Shown one piece after another: positions 1 through 11,940 of a stretch of 64,000 nt of DNA (position 1 is the first letter of the stretch; every line of letters starts with the position of its first letter). The notes below the pieces were generated by a model that was not told where the DNA came from, did no database searches, and was given only the letters and a program-made list of their open reading frames with translations. Made by a program: the position numbers and the translations under genes. This stretch comes from Pampus argenteus. Lineage: Eukaryota; Chordata; Actinopteri; Scombriformes; Stromateidae. The stretch lies in the NCBI GenBank assembly GCA_036937835.1, contig CM072874.1, positions 17,249,001-17,313,000 of the forward strand, written 5' to 3'.

Positions 1-3000
1 TTACAGAGGATCACCGTCACAGACGGTCTATCTAGGAAGAGGAGTTGGGGGTTTAACAGCACACACCATGCACCATGACATCACTACATATATACACTAT
101 TTATATGTGCTTTGACTTCACAACTTGTAATGCAAAATTCATAAACTAAATGAGACAGGCATTAAATATAGATGTTAAGAGAGGCAGCTTAACAACCCCC
201 CCACCTCCCGCCTCCCGCCTGCTCTTGGCCTTTTGCTCAATCACCGCTTGTTAAAGCAGCGGTTTATGTTACTGTGAGGTGATATCAGCATGCTGTGGTA
301 TTCTCACTGAAAGACTACACATGTCATGCTCTCACAGCCAGAATAGCCCCCCCACCCCCGACACACACACACACGCACTCTTCCCCCAACCTTTATTTCT
401 GTTTAGCTTCACACTCCTCTTCCACAGCCACCCCTGGGAGTCTAGCACTAATAAAACAGCTCCAGTCCAGGACCCTCCACATGGCGGGATGTCCAGGCTG
501 TGTAACTCAACACCCCTCCTCGCTCTAGCTTTAGAGAGCTGCTGACAACACAGAGAGTCTGGGAGGGCCAGCAGGGGAGCGTCCATCATTGTCAGGCCCC
601 AGTGCCCTGAGCTCCCATCTGGGGCATGTCCAACACGCATGCCTCTCGCTGTGAATTCATTGCTGCAAGGTGCTTTTTTGACACTTTGGAGACACATGGA
701 GGTATCACACAGTGTGGTGTTACTGCTCCTGGAGCAGCTAATGCTGTTGAAATCTTCAGAGCTGAGGAAGGGAGGGTTAAGGAGCTAATAGACTGGAGAT
801 TCTCAGGAGGGTTTGGCTATGAGATCAGGGAGAAAGCTTTCCCAGCTGAGGTTACTGACAGAGTTTCAGCTTCCCTGTGAACTGATATCACAAGAACAAA
901 GTACACGTCTCAGCTCTTCTCTTCAACAACATCACATTGGTAAACATTTGTAGCTTTTAGCAAGGCAGGCAAAATAAAAACGAACATTTCCTAAGCAAAA
1001 CTGTAAACACATGTTGTGTGGCACTGTGTCTGCAGACGAGGAAATGAATCCCTTGGTTAATGTGCAGACTTGGGCAACATGGACTGTCTCCACTTCGGCA
1101 CCAGAGAGGAGTATTAGAACATCAGGGATCTCAAAACAACTTCCAATCCCACAGTCAGGGGAGTTGAGCTCAGATGTCATCCACTAATATGAACTCCAGG
1201 GTATTCCTCTACGCTCCCAGAGAAGGAGGAGAGAGAGAGACAGACTCTCCTGAGTGTGTGAACATTGTTAGTTACACAAAAGTCGTATTAATAGTACGGT
1301 TATTGTGTTGAACAGCATTACAGTGTTTGGCTGTAGCTAAACATGTAATGACACACATAAGGCAGAAGACAGTGTGTCATGGAATTGGCTGTGGCTTTTA
1401 TGAGCACATGAACTTGAGTAAGAGTGAGGTCTGTCAGAAACTATCCTGCTGTTTATTGTTCTCTTCTGTGTGGGAGAGAGATCTGTTAAAGATGTCTGCC
1501 ATTAATGCGACTGCAGGTTTCATTAAGAACAAATAAACAGAGCCCGGCCCCTCACCAGGGAGATCTTTGTGCTCTCTAAACCACTCCTGAGGTCAGACCA
1601 CTGTCAACACTTGCTCAATTGCAACTCTAATTTTGTTGTCAAACAGAATGTGTTTCCTTTTCTTTGTTTTTTTTTAAATGGTTTCCAGACAAGGCCCGAG
1701 GCAAAATTGTCTTTTTAAAGCATTCGGAATAACTGGGGACTGTGAATATTTTATTCGCCGGCATCTGAAAGCCCAGCGCAGAGCAAGATCCTGATTGTAA
1801 TTAATGTTTACTGAGACATACCGACGCAAGATGGAATTTTCAATGAGGGCCACAAATCCTTGTTCAGCGCAGGGTGCACTTTAATGGATTCAACTTGAGC
1901 AAACAGTCTGCCTCCCTCTGTTTATTCTTCTGTTTTCTGAGGAGAAGCAGGATGATGATGTGTACGGAGGAAAGAAGACAAAGTGAAGGGCAGAAAAATG
2001 TAGCCCCCTCCGAATAATGCTGCCATTGTTTATCTGCTGGGAGTCCAGCCTCACCAGCCCACGCACGTTTGGAAAATGTCTCTGGTCCAAATTAATCTGG
2101 GTTTTTTTTCAGATTCACAATCATGGTACGTGGTGCAGATTTCTGTGAATGTATTGTGTCAGCTTGTGTGTCAAGACTGTTGCCTCTCTGAGAGCAGTGT
2201 GATCTGTGAGCAGTTTGGGCATGATTCTGCTTAGCATCGCACCGCAGGGAGCGAGAGGGAGGATACCAAATGTGGAGATGGAGGAAAAGAGTTGCGGGGC
2301 CGACAGTGAATCTGTTCAACATTGAAGGTCTCTGTCAGCGGTGACAGACAGCGCTGGGTTTTTGAGTTGTCAGCTCTTACAGGCCGTAGACACAGCTACA
2401 TTTTCTATCCTTATTCACACCAAGCTAAATGCTCCCAAGGTGTACTGCTTTTGGGTTGTCAGTCACAATAGTAAATAGTAAAAAAAAATCCATAATCCAT
2501 TAATGCAGTCATTTCTCATAAGAGAATTGATCATGTTATATCCCTGTGTTGTTTTCTCACTATTGGATGGATAGTCTTGAAATTTGGTACATGTTGTTGA
2601 TCCCTTAACCTTTTATCTAGCGCCACCATCAGGGCAAATTGTTAACTAATAACTTTCCATCAGTCTCAGGTGTACTTTGTGCAAAATAAACAAAAAAGGA
2701 TGGTAAACATCAGCATGTTAGTATGCTGACATGAGCATTCAGCATTCCAACCTCACAACCTGCTGGCATGGCTGTAGTCGTGTTTCACCCACAGTATCTT
2801 GCTTGTCTCCCCACTAGATGACAGTAGTGACAGCGGGTGTTGTCAGCACCCAGAGGTTACCTGCCATTGCATCATCTGGTGCCCCTGAGTCCATCATGCA
2901 GAGCAGACCACTGTCCCTCCAGACATGCTCCTTCCTCCCTCCCTGTTGGCACCTGTTTTCTAGATGCTCTCAACAGTTACACAGTTGTTGCAGCCTTATG

Positions 3001-6000
3001 GCCTCTGGCACAGTAATTCTGACCGTTGCTTTACAGCTGTCAGCTTGCTGTAAATGAATATGTCGGCAAATGAAAATGGGTCTGTTTCTATATTGGTAAC
3101 AGTCGTGTTTTCAGTTTAATAAGTCTAAGAGGTGATGGTAACTGATGTAGTAGTACTTAAACAAATAGTCTATGGCCTTAAATTGGCAATAATCACAAGA
3201 CAAACAACAACAACAACAATATATACAATAACAGACAGGTACAACAAAATGCTGTTTTGTTACACATTAATGCATCAACATTAATGCTGAAAATATTTCA
3301 TTTGCATAATGGATACTTTAGTCCATTTCACAGATGATATTTCCATACTACACAATACTTGCATTCTGATTGCAGGACTTTTACTTGTAATAGAGTATTT
3401 TTAAGTATATGGAAGTCGAATATCTGAAAACATCTCCGCCCCACTGCACTGTTCCTCATTACAAGGTGACTAAATTGAGTCAGTTCACAGGAAAACAGAG
3501 AAGCTACTACTCCCATATCCATGCTGGTTGCACAACACTGAAGTACACACAGTTGCTGCGGCTCAGCTGTCAGTTTCGTGGCCCCTGCTATATTAGGTTG
3601 TTGGTTTTGTGTGATTGGAGCTATGTGACCCCTGCCTGGATGCAACCCCAAAAAATGTGTGAGGGTTTAGAATACGTCAGGGTGCTATTTTGAGGTGGGT
3701 TGGATGGAAGGGTGACGGGAAGGGACGGAGGCTTGGGATGTTGCAGAGGTCTCTACAGCCATAAATTTGTCAGGATATCTCCAGGCTCGGGTGTAGGCTG
3801 TCATATTCACCCACGCACACATAAAAGAGAGGGAGATTAACAAAGCAGTTTTGGCTTAAGCCGGGGACTAATGTATTTTTCAATAGGACAGGTGCTGGCC
3901 TGCCGGTCACGCTTTTAAAAGATAATGTTGTTGCCGCTTGTTTGTTAATCATTTATATGGGCCAGGTCGTATCAAGTGATGACATTGAAATATAATATGC
4001 TAAATTAATCTCCCTTATGTGCTGCAGTAATGACCTAACACCATATTAAACGACCTAATGTTCTGCATCTCACTCTGCCAGGCCTCCTCGTCACTCCCTC
4101 TGTGGATCATACCGTAGTGTAAAGATTGATTCAAAGATTTGAGCAATTTGTCTGTCACATGGCTACACCAATCCAAAATACCTTGCTAATGTAGGATCCT
4201 TAACCAACCAATACGCAGCTCTATTAACCCTGCACAGAAAAACAGTAAATACAGCTGCATGGTGCTAATGAGCTGTGGTCTACTGCAGGACAGCAACAAC
4301 AAAGGTGAGATGAGAGACGGAGCATGAAAGTGGCCTGCATACCAATTAACTTTGGCTGTTATCTTATGTCTTATCATAGTTTTTAATTACATTTTTCAAT
4401 GGATAAAAAAAAGTCTAATGATTACATGCTGCAGTGTAGCTTTTATCCATGTAGATACAAATCAGGAGTGGTGGTGTATGTGCAGCTAATGCACTGTGAA
4501 CAGTAGGAGATGGTTCACCCTGGGATAATGAGTTATCCTCCAAAGCCCCTCACTGGGTCCCCTGACATCCAGCCTTAATGAAGGGCTTTCCTGCACGCAC
4601 ACACACACACACACCCAGCTGACCCTCACAAAGCCCTTGTGTACCCTCTTCACCTCTTAAATCCGGCCTCTAGCTTTTGCCTCCCCAACTAACCCTAACC
4701 CTGCAGGCCTCATTCTCTACTCCAATGCTCCGCCAAGCAGTGCGTACTAGTTAAAAACGCAATACTACTGAAACGTTGCGAAACAGCAGGGCTCCACATT
4801 TTGAGAGACCCAAGCGGGAATTGCACTTATTTGTTTCCAGGGATGAAGAAGACTGACAAATGAACCCTCGTGGGAGGGAAGCTGGCGTACACTCCTCTTC
4901 TCTTGTTCCTCGCTCTGCCTGGCCCTGGAGTCTTCATTATGACCAGAATAGACACCTTCTTTTTAGCGTGTTAGCACATTCTCAAAACAAGCTGGGGACC
5001 ACAGGGACTGAGAGGTGCATAGGGAGACTTGAGAATTCTCCCCGTCTGCTGCTTGTTTGCCAGCAGCAGTCTCTCTTGACCGCTAATAACATTTGTAAGT
5101 GGAGAAGATTGACATGGAAGTGGGAGATGGATTTAAAGGCTGCACGGCTTTCTTGTTCATTGATGCACGTGAGGGTTGAACAGGGATGTACTTTGTGTGC
5201 AGCCTGCCAAAGAAAAGATATAGTTTCTATGTAAGTGCTAGTTAACCTTGAAAGACTGATGTCTGACTGACTTTCCTTCTTTGCGATTGCCCAAAGACAA
5301 CTAACAGACGATTACAAAAACACAACCTGGCAAAGTGTGTCTTTTGTCTCTTGACAAGCTGGCAGACGTCCCAGTAAGCTCTCCCACACAAAGCGGGAGT
5401 CAATAGCTGTTATTGTAGATATTGATTGGGATCTTGCACCAGGAATTACCTCCCCTGACCCCTTAACTATAATATCACATGCACCTGGGGCCGCTAATAC
5501 CTCGCTTAGCATTTTAATGCTAATGGATGGAGGTTCTGGTAGAGCGTGCTCCCAGTGGTGTTGGCAGTGGTCCGGAGGGAGTCGTGTGTTGGGGAGATGG
5601 AAGCTCGTTGTGACAGGCTGCTCTCTCCGCCCAGGGGAACTGAGTTCCATCTTCACCTCTTTGGCAGGTAAAGGATTTAGCTGGTTGCACTGAGGGGGAG
5701 GAGGAGCCCTCGCTCTTGCCCCTAACCCCCCTGAGGCCCAGAGAGAGTTAATTACAGTTTATGTATGCACTGTCATCCCCCATGAGTCTCTCCGCCTCTG
5801 GAACAGCCAAGCTGACTGCTGATGTATGAGCACTTTGTTCTGTAGGAGGAGAGGTCCCTGCAGAGAAATGCCCTGGACAGAGCTTATTACCTATTGTTCT
5901 GTGACTTCCAATATTGTATCATGGTTATTATTAATTCTTTGGATTAATTCACGCTTTGGACATAATAGTAGTCCAGCCAGAGTTTCCCTTGGCAGGTAAT

Positions 6001-6986
6001 TGCTGTTTTTTGGCTATTACTGAAAGTCCGTAAAATTAATCCTCACCTTGTCAGACAGCGAGCTGAATTTGTGCCCGTCCTTCATGGTACATGCAATCGT
6101 GAATTAATGAATGCAGTGTTGTTATTCCGCAGTGTCCTTTAAATGGCCCTAACCATCCTCACTCTCAAGCTAGTTTGCATGTGGTAAAGAAAAATATGAA
6201 TGTTTTTATTTGACCTTCAGGAAAGGAAAGTCAGTAGAAACCTGATACTTGTGAAGTGTCTGCAACTACGTGAATTTACATGCAAACCTCTATGATTGTT
6301 GCAAAGCATCCACAGTATGTTTACAGATCTCAGTTATGCCAAAGTGTACTCTTATTGGTAGGTATATGATAAAACAAATTAGACCATAATTTATTTTGAC
6401 TTACAGATGGAAGTTCTATCATTAAAGACAACAAAACCTTACAAATGAAGGTGATGTTGTGTTGTACCTGGAACAAACTGATTTAAAAAGACATATATAA
6501 CTGAACAAGAAAACACATTTTAGCTGTGTAGTACCTCCCCAGGGACAGTGTTAAAGCTGCGTGAAAGGGCTCAGGAATTGGTGTTTGTGCTGGCACAGCT
6601 GCAAACCCCAGCAGGGCGTGTCAGTATGACGAGAAGGAAAAATGTGTGTTAGTCTGTGGGGCTGCCTTTCAGCTCAAGAACGTATACGAGATGGTAGATG
6701 GAAAAGGAAAAGAGTCATATGCAGTGTTCATTTACCTGAGAACTGAGCTTCTGTTGGTGTTGGTATCTCTGAAAGCCATCATCTTGTTGGATGTTTTGAC
6801 TTTCAGGAGGTTCTAATCCATAAAAGTTGTATATTCACTGCATTCACCAACATTTCATTAAAAATTAACATTTTTGTGTTTTTTCTGTTTAGCAGTTTTA
6901 TTCAAATGGACCACCAGTTTGGAAATGAAGATTTGTTATTAGAGATGCAGTTTTTCACACGGTTTTTCTCTTTCTGTGTTGCACAG
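1..6986 (+). other. auts2: auts2 intron (3' part of the intron before the first visible exon)
   Basis: No coding exon is recognisable here on either strand. The open frames are short, lack domain-like composition and have no flanking splice sites that would join them to the AUTS2 frame. The stretch ends in a normal acceptor at 6985-6986. It contains short CA runs (about 361-376 and 4596-4614) and several long non-repetitive tracts with clustered TAATTA-type cores (about 1690-1890, 3900-4080, 5930-6180) that look like conserved non-coding DNA. That impression is inference. The AUTS2 locus is known in vertebrates for enhancer-rich introns. Confidence 0.6.
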
Positions 6987-7558
6987 CTCCAGATTTTGGC
7001 ATCGATGTGCTCACCACCAATGGCAGCCAGGAGCCTCACGGCCCAGGCCTCCTCAAGGTGTCAGGCCTAGAGCGCAGTCAGGAGAGGAGCCAGGAGAGCT
7101 GCAGGGACCCCCAGACCCCTGCATCCAGCGCCCCTAATCAGCCTCTGCCCCCACTGGGCCTCCCCCCGCCCCATCCACAGCCCCAGTCGTCCGCCCCCCG
7201 GCTCCCGTCCCCACGGCGGATTCAGACCAACGGCCCTACCCAGGCTCCAGCCTCGACCCACCTGCCCCCACGTTCAGAGGCTCTGCCCAGGCCTCAGACA
7301 CCCGCAGCCCTGCCTCTCGCCCAGGGCCAAGAGCCCTCACCGCCCCCCCCCTCCCCGGCCCCAGCACCAGCCTGACCTGCTGTGCCACCCCAGGCCTCCA
7401 CCAACACCCAGCCTTCACCCACACCCACCATCGCCTGCCCTGCCTACCCACCACCCCCACCAACAGCACCCCAGTCAGGCAGGGCCACACCGGCCCCCCT
7501 CACGCTGCCACCCCCGGCCCCTTTCTGCTTACAACGGCCTCAGCCTCAACGGCCACAG
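6987..7558 (+). CDS. auts2: auts2 exon (human exon 7 equivalent), frame-disrupted proline-rich segment
   Basis: The acceptor at 6985-6986 opens a segment reading PDFGIDVLTTNGSQEPHGPG, then a Pro/Ser/Gln-rich stretch in the frame beginning at 6989, until a TGA at 7376. The end of the exon (SAYNGLSLNGH, then donor gtaagg at 7559) lies in a different frame, starting at multiples of three, which is itself closed by a stop at 7068-7070. Neither frame spans the exon. The length is 572 nt; after removing two split-codon bases at each end, 568 remains, one more than a multiple of three. A surplus C in the nine-C run at 7343-7351 would explain this. It could be an assembly error, a polymorphism or true damage. 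The encoded region is the disordered proline-rich region PR1. Confidence 0.82.
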
Positions 7559-8856
7559 GTAAGGCTAATCGTGCCAGACAACCTCACACATCAACAAATC
7601 AGTTTATTTTTTAAAAAAAAGCATTCACATCTCTCATGTCCTCATGCGCTCTGATGCAGAAAATTGTGTGCAGAGCAGTACGGACAAAACCTCCGTATTC
7701 ACACACACTTGAAAATACTAGAATATCTCTTGAGCTGAAACTACGCATGATGCCCAATCAGTATGCAAATTGCTATCAGGGAGAGCTTGAAGTCTCCAAG
7801 CCAAGCAGTAGCACTGATTATTAACAGTGGAATAAAAGGGCCACACTGTGCCCTGAGTGCCTGTGATTTATTAGCCACCCACACTGTCACCTGGCTCCTG
7901 TATATGTTCCAGCCCCCATCCATTATACAGATTGTATGTGCACCACATTGTTTTTATTTATTGGTGAGAGATTGTTTGTGCATGAGAACAGGAGAGAAAA
8001 TAAATACTTCAAGGGGGCTGATGAAAGTACAATTCTACTTTGTATGCTCAAATACACCATGTAATAGTCATGGTAACATTATAAATATAGAGTCAGTGCA
8101 GGGATAAGTTTAGTCTTTTGTGTCCTACTGTATATCTGCAGAGCACAGAAGCCAACGAGGCTCTCTTCAGTAATTTAAGACTCCAGGGTAGCTCCTTCAG
8201 AACCCACTCAGTCCCAACAACAGCTCTGCCTCATGGGTTCTCAGAACTTGGCTTTGCCTGCCTCTCCATGTGCCAGCCTTGCCAGTCTGCCAGTGAGGCA
8301 ACAGGACCTGGCACCCGCTGTGAATAATCACAGCCGGGGCCCACAACGAAGAGCGAGCGCTGCAAATGAGCTTTTAGGCTTAGTGCGTGGAGCTGTGGAG
8401 ACGCAGGCTCTGTGACTGCCCTCGGGGAAAACCCACACACACTACAAAAGACTGTTTGTTTACACAAGCATACACACACCCTCTCTCCCTCTCATCCCAT
8501 TTCCGATGCACATGTTCACTACCTGGCTCTGGAGGAAGTGCCTTAACAGAAGCTGTTCAAAGACAGATGCTCGTTCTGTTACGCTTCCAGCGGTCGTTTA
8601 TTTGCATCCAAGGGTGTCGCGAATGCGTTTTTTTTTTCCGTAGATCATGCTTGCCCTGGATTCTGTGAAGCACAAGAGAGAAGGAGGCGTTTGTAAATGG
8701 AGGACAGTTGAGGTGTGAAAACACTGTGCTGGGAATTGAACGTCGGAGCAGATGGAGATGAGGGGATGTGGAGGAAGAAGTGTTAATTTTGACTGATCAC
8801 GCCTGGCTTAACCTGGCTCCTTTCTCTATCTTTCTCTCTTTTTCCCTTCTTTACAG

Positions 8857-9149
8857 CAGCAGCAGGAGCAGCACCCCAGGCACCAAGCCCCACGGGCCCC
8901 CTGCTCCCTCCTTGCACCTCCCCCACCACCCACCTCCTCCCGCTGCGGCTGCAGCAGCCTCCACTTTCCCTCTGCCCTTGGTGGCTAACCAGAGCAACCC
9001 CCACAGCTACCCGCCTGCCTTGCAGTCCTCACCGCACCCACATCACCCCAATATGTTCGCTCCTCCAGCGGCCTTGCCACCACCACCACCACTGACGTCT
9101 AGCACCCTGCCAGTACCCGGACATCCTGCTGCTGGGAGTGCCTACTCAG
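8857..9149 (+). CDS. auts2: auts2 exon (human exon 8 equivalent), Ser/Pro/His-rich disordered segment
   Basis: The acceptor ttacag precedes CAGCAGCAG, a tandem NAG acceptor; the donor gtaaac is at 9150. Translation begins SSRSSTPGTKPHGPP and continues through PPPPAAAAAASTFPLPL to PGHPAAGSAYS. The composition is Pro, His, Ser and Ala, as expected for the disordered middle of AUTS2. The first base completes a serine codon with AG from the previous exon, and the last G completes a glutamate codon with the next exon. In the frame used at the start of the previous exon this exon would hit a stop at its TGGCTAACC, so the SSRSS frame is the required one. The poly-Ala run of six residues is encoded by mixed codons. 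Confidence 0.9.
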
Positions 9150-10404
9150 GTAAACACTACAGGCTGCCAGCAAACTTCCCCACATCTCCTCCAAGTGGTG
9201 TGGCAGAGGACTGCACATTGGTCTAAAAAGCGGTCTCTTATTTTAGCCAGTCTTTGCATCGAGTTGCCAGGACAGTCGAGAGTGCACAAGGAATAATTTC
9301 AGATCAGCTTCAATAGATTTTTAAAGCGCTTGAGATGAGGAGACATATGGACAGACAGAATGTTGCTCTGGTAATTATTTAAAGAAACAAGCACCTGATT
9401 CCAAGATTATCCACATATACTCCATGCCAGTGTTCATAGCCGTGTGGACAGGTCAAGTTCACACTCTGTCTGTCATGCTTTGATTGATCGATCCTCTACA
9501 CACCAGTAATATCCACCAGCAAGTCAGGCCACATTACAAAAGCCATTGCAGACCCCGTGCACATTTCTGTGCAGTGTTGTCAAACTAAATGTCAGGGTCA
9601 GGGTGGAAAGAGGTGGGGAGCACGGCTTTACCGACGTTCCCGGAACTAACATTTTTACCTGGAATGGGATTCAGGTGTGAGAAATCAATTTGGTCAATAT
9701 AGCGCGAGGCAAGCTGGGTTTTGTTCAAAAGATACTAATGAAATTTTTATGAAGAGAAAATTCCACCCTCACTCCCAGCCCAATAAAAGTTGAAACAAAT
9801 GCAGAAATATTGTAGTGAGTCACTGTGGAATAGGAAGGATAAGGTTATTCTGGAGGAGATATAATCTCCCAAGGTAGGTTTTGTTGAATTTATAAGAAAA
9901 CCCTTCTTATTCTTTCTCCACAGGCTGTGCAAAGGTTATTAGAACAACATATGTTGTTGTCTCAGAGGGGCTATACTGTATCCAATCACAGGATTTGACA
10001 GCTCCAACAGTCAGACAGCTGTAATCACCTCGAGCCTTGTCTAAATTTAAAATGACATGCTGATAATCATAACAAAATAAGAAAACTTTGACATGGTTTC
10101 CTATCGGATGACATATGTAGCTCTCACATTGGAGTCCTCCAGGGTTCTTTGGGGGGCTTCCAGTAGCACCCAGCAAAGTGAGGAATACTTTAATTGCACA
10201 AGCATATGTCTCATTTTGAGTATAGGTCTTTCAGAATGCTTTTTTCATGTACGGCCTAGACATTGAAAAAAAATGAGGAGGATCCCGGGAGAAACATAGT
10301 GAGGTTTGTGTTTGTTCCTGCGTATGTTCAGAGTGTGTTGCGTAACCTTCCCCTCATTAACAACCTCAGTCCTAATCCCCCCTTTAACTCTTCCTCCTCC
10401 ACAG

Positions 10405-10622
10405 AGCAAGACCTTCTGCGACAGGAGCTCAACACCCGTTTCCTGGCCTCCCAGAGTGCCGACCGTGGCGCCTCGCTGGGCCCTCCGCCCTACCTGCGCA
10501 CCGAGTTCCACCAGCACCAGCATCAGCACCAGCACCAGCACCAACACACTCACCAGCACACCCACCAGCACACCTTCACACCCTTCCCCCACGCCATCAT
10601 GCCCACCCCAGCACCGCCCATG
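10405..10622 (+). CDS. auts2: auts2 exon (human exon 9 equivalent) with PPPY motif and His-X repeat
   Basis: The acceptor ccacag is at 10399-10404; the donor gtgcgt begins at 10623. Reading starts EQDLLRQELNTRFLASQSAD and passes a PPPY motif (LGPPPYLRTEF), a WW-domain ligand. It then runs through HQHQHQHQHQHQHTHQHTH and TFTPFPHAIMPTPAPPM. The His-X repeat is the part of human AUTS2 linked to P300 binding and to syndromic variants. The repeat is encoded by alternating CAG/CAC-type codons and is prone to length change. In human, a shorter C-terminal transcript starts in this exon; whether that holds here is not visible. It ends in phase 0. Confidence 0.95.
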
Positions 10623-11709
10623 GTGCGTACCCCTGCCAGAAATGTGAGGATAAGTAGAACACAACTATGTTGGGTTGGAGTGGGTGGAGGGGGTCAATGG
10701 GGAAAAGAAATCACCATAACCAAATAGTTTTAATATGTCTTCCAATAATGAGTTTTACATGTGTAGAAGAGTGGGCGGGCATGGCACTGAAAGTGTTTTC
10801 TCTTTGTGGCTGTGAGACTGAAGATTTTACACAGTTTGACATGTGTGTAAGCGGCGTGCTGCAGGGACCTGTGGGTTTAGTGGCAGCCTTTCAATGATGA
10901 CCATGTGTGTCCGTCCATGCCACAATGATGCCTTTATTCTCTCAGAAAGCTGTTCTAGTGTTTTTTCTGGCATATTCTTGGACTCCAGGCTTGAACACCG
11001 TTATTTTCTAAATTGGCAATAACTTGCCTAAAGCATGTTAACTTCAGAGCCAGCTTTTAGAACATAATACATTTAATTCATTCTGAATTTAATGACATCA
11101 TTTAGTCCCGTTTGGAGGTTTTCATTACTGGCAAATGTCTAACGTTAAGAGCCCCACTGTTTGTTGGGGGAGACCACAGGCAATGGGTGGCTGGACCTAA
11201 AACTTACACAAACACACATACACACATTCGTAACTGCCTGGCCCATAGAGGGTTCGCTTGGCTCTGATGATACCTCAAAGGCAGCATGACGAGGCCTCTG
11301 ACAGCTAATGAGGCCATAAAAAGTCTCTTTATGGCTGCAGTGTTTAGTCTTGACTGGGGAAATGTTTCGCCCTGAGCCTGCGCTGCACCACTAAAAGGAG
11401 ACCAAACGAGACGCAGAGCCTGCGCTGGTTTACAAGGTCTTCAGATCATCACAAAAGGGGAGGATGAAAAACAGTCTGGTTTGGGAAGTGGTTGAACATT
11501 GAATCTATGTGGATGTTTTAGATCTTGCATCAAAATTGCAATTTGTAAGCATGTTCTTAATTCTAAAATGCAGTTTGTGATGTATTTTGTGTTGGCCTAA
11601 AATGACCCTGAAAGAGGCCAATCTCAACATAGTTACAGATACATGTATGTATAGGTTATAATGTCTTCTTTACATCTTTGTACTTAGCTCTGTTTTATTT
11701 CTCCTACAG

Positions 11710-11754
11710 TTTGACAAATACCCAACAAAAGTTGACCCCTTCTACAGACACAGT
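11710..11754 (+). CDS. auts2: auts2 exon, 45 nt, FDKYPTKVDPFYRHS
   Basis: The acceptor ctacag ends at 11709 and the donor gtgagt begins at 11755. The exon encodes exactly fifteen residues, FDKYPTKVDPFYRHS, which match the strongly conserved AUTS2 core just after the His-X repeat. Both junctions are phase 0, so skipping it would keep the frame. It is the first of a run of five phase-0 exons. A long (GT)n tract begins about 90 bp into the following intron. Confidence 0.95.
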
Positions 11755-11845
11755 GTGAGTTTCCTTAATGCAATCTATCTGCCTGCAGAGCAGTTTGTTG
11801 CTTTCCCATTATGCCATTCCAGCCCATGCAAGTTAGTGATATAGC

Positions 11846-11863
11846 TGTGTGTGCGTGCGTGTG

Positions 11864-11938
<75 letters not shown>

Positions 11939-11940
11939 GT
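11846..11940 (+). repeat. (GT)n microsatellite with GC interruptions
   Basis: About 95 bp of GT dinucleotides interrupted by GC near the start (gtgcgtgcgt) and near the end. It lies in the auts2 intron, roughly 90 bp after the 45-nt exon. The open frames over it on both strands are artefacts of the repeat. Confidence 0.98.

Noticed and set aside
626..880. 84-codon plus-strand open frame (MSNTHASRCEF...)
   Set aside because: Protein-like at first sight, but it lies in an auts2 intron with no splice context, no recognisable domain and no unusual length for chance.
4860..5234. 124-codon plus-strand open frame
   Set aside because: No recognised motif, intronic position, composition like the surrounding non-coding DNA.
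8768..8856. Upstream extension of the auts2 exon at 8857 to an ATG at 8768
   Set aside because: The pyrimidine tract and acceptor at 8856 show it is intron; the ATG is not the start of the protein.
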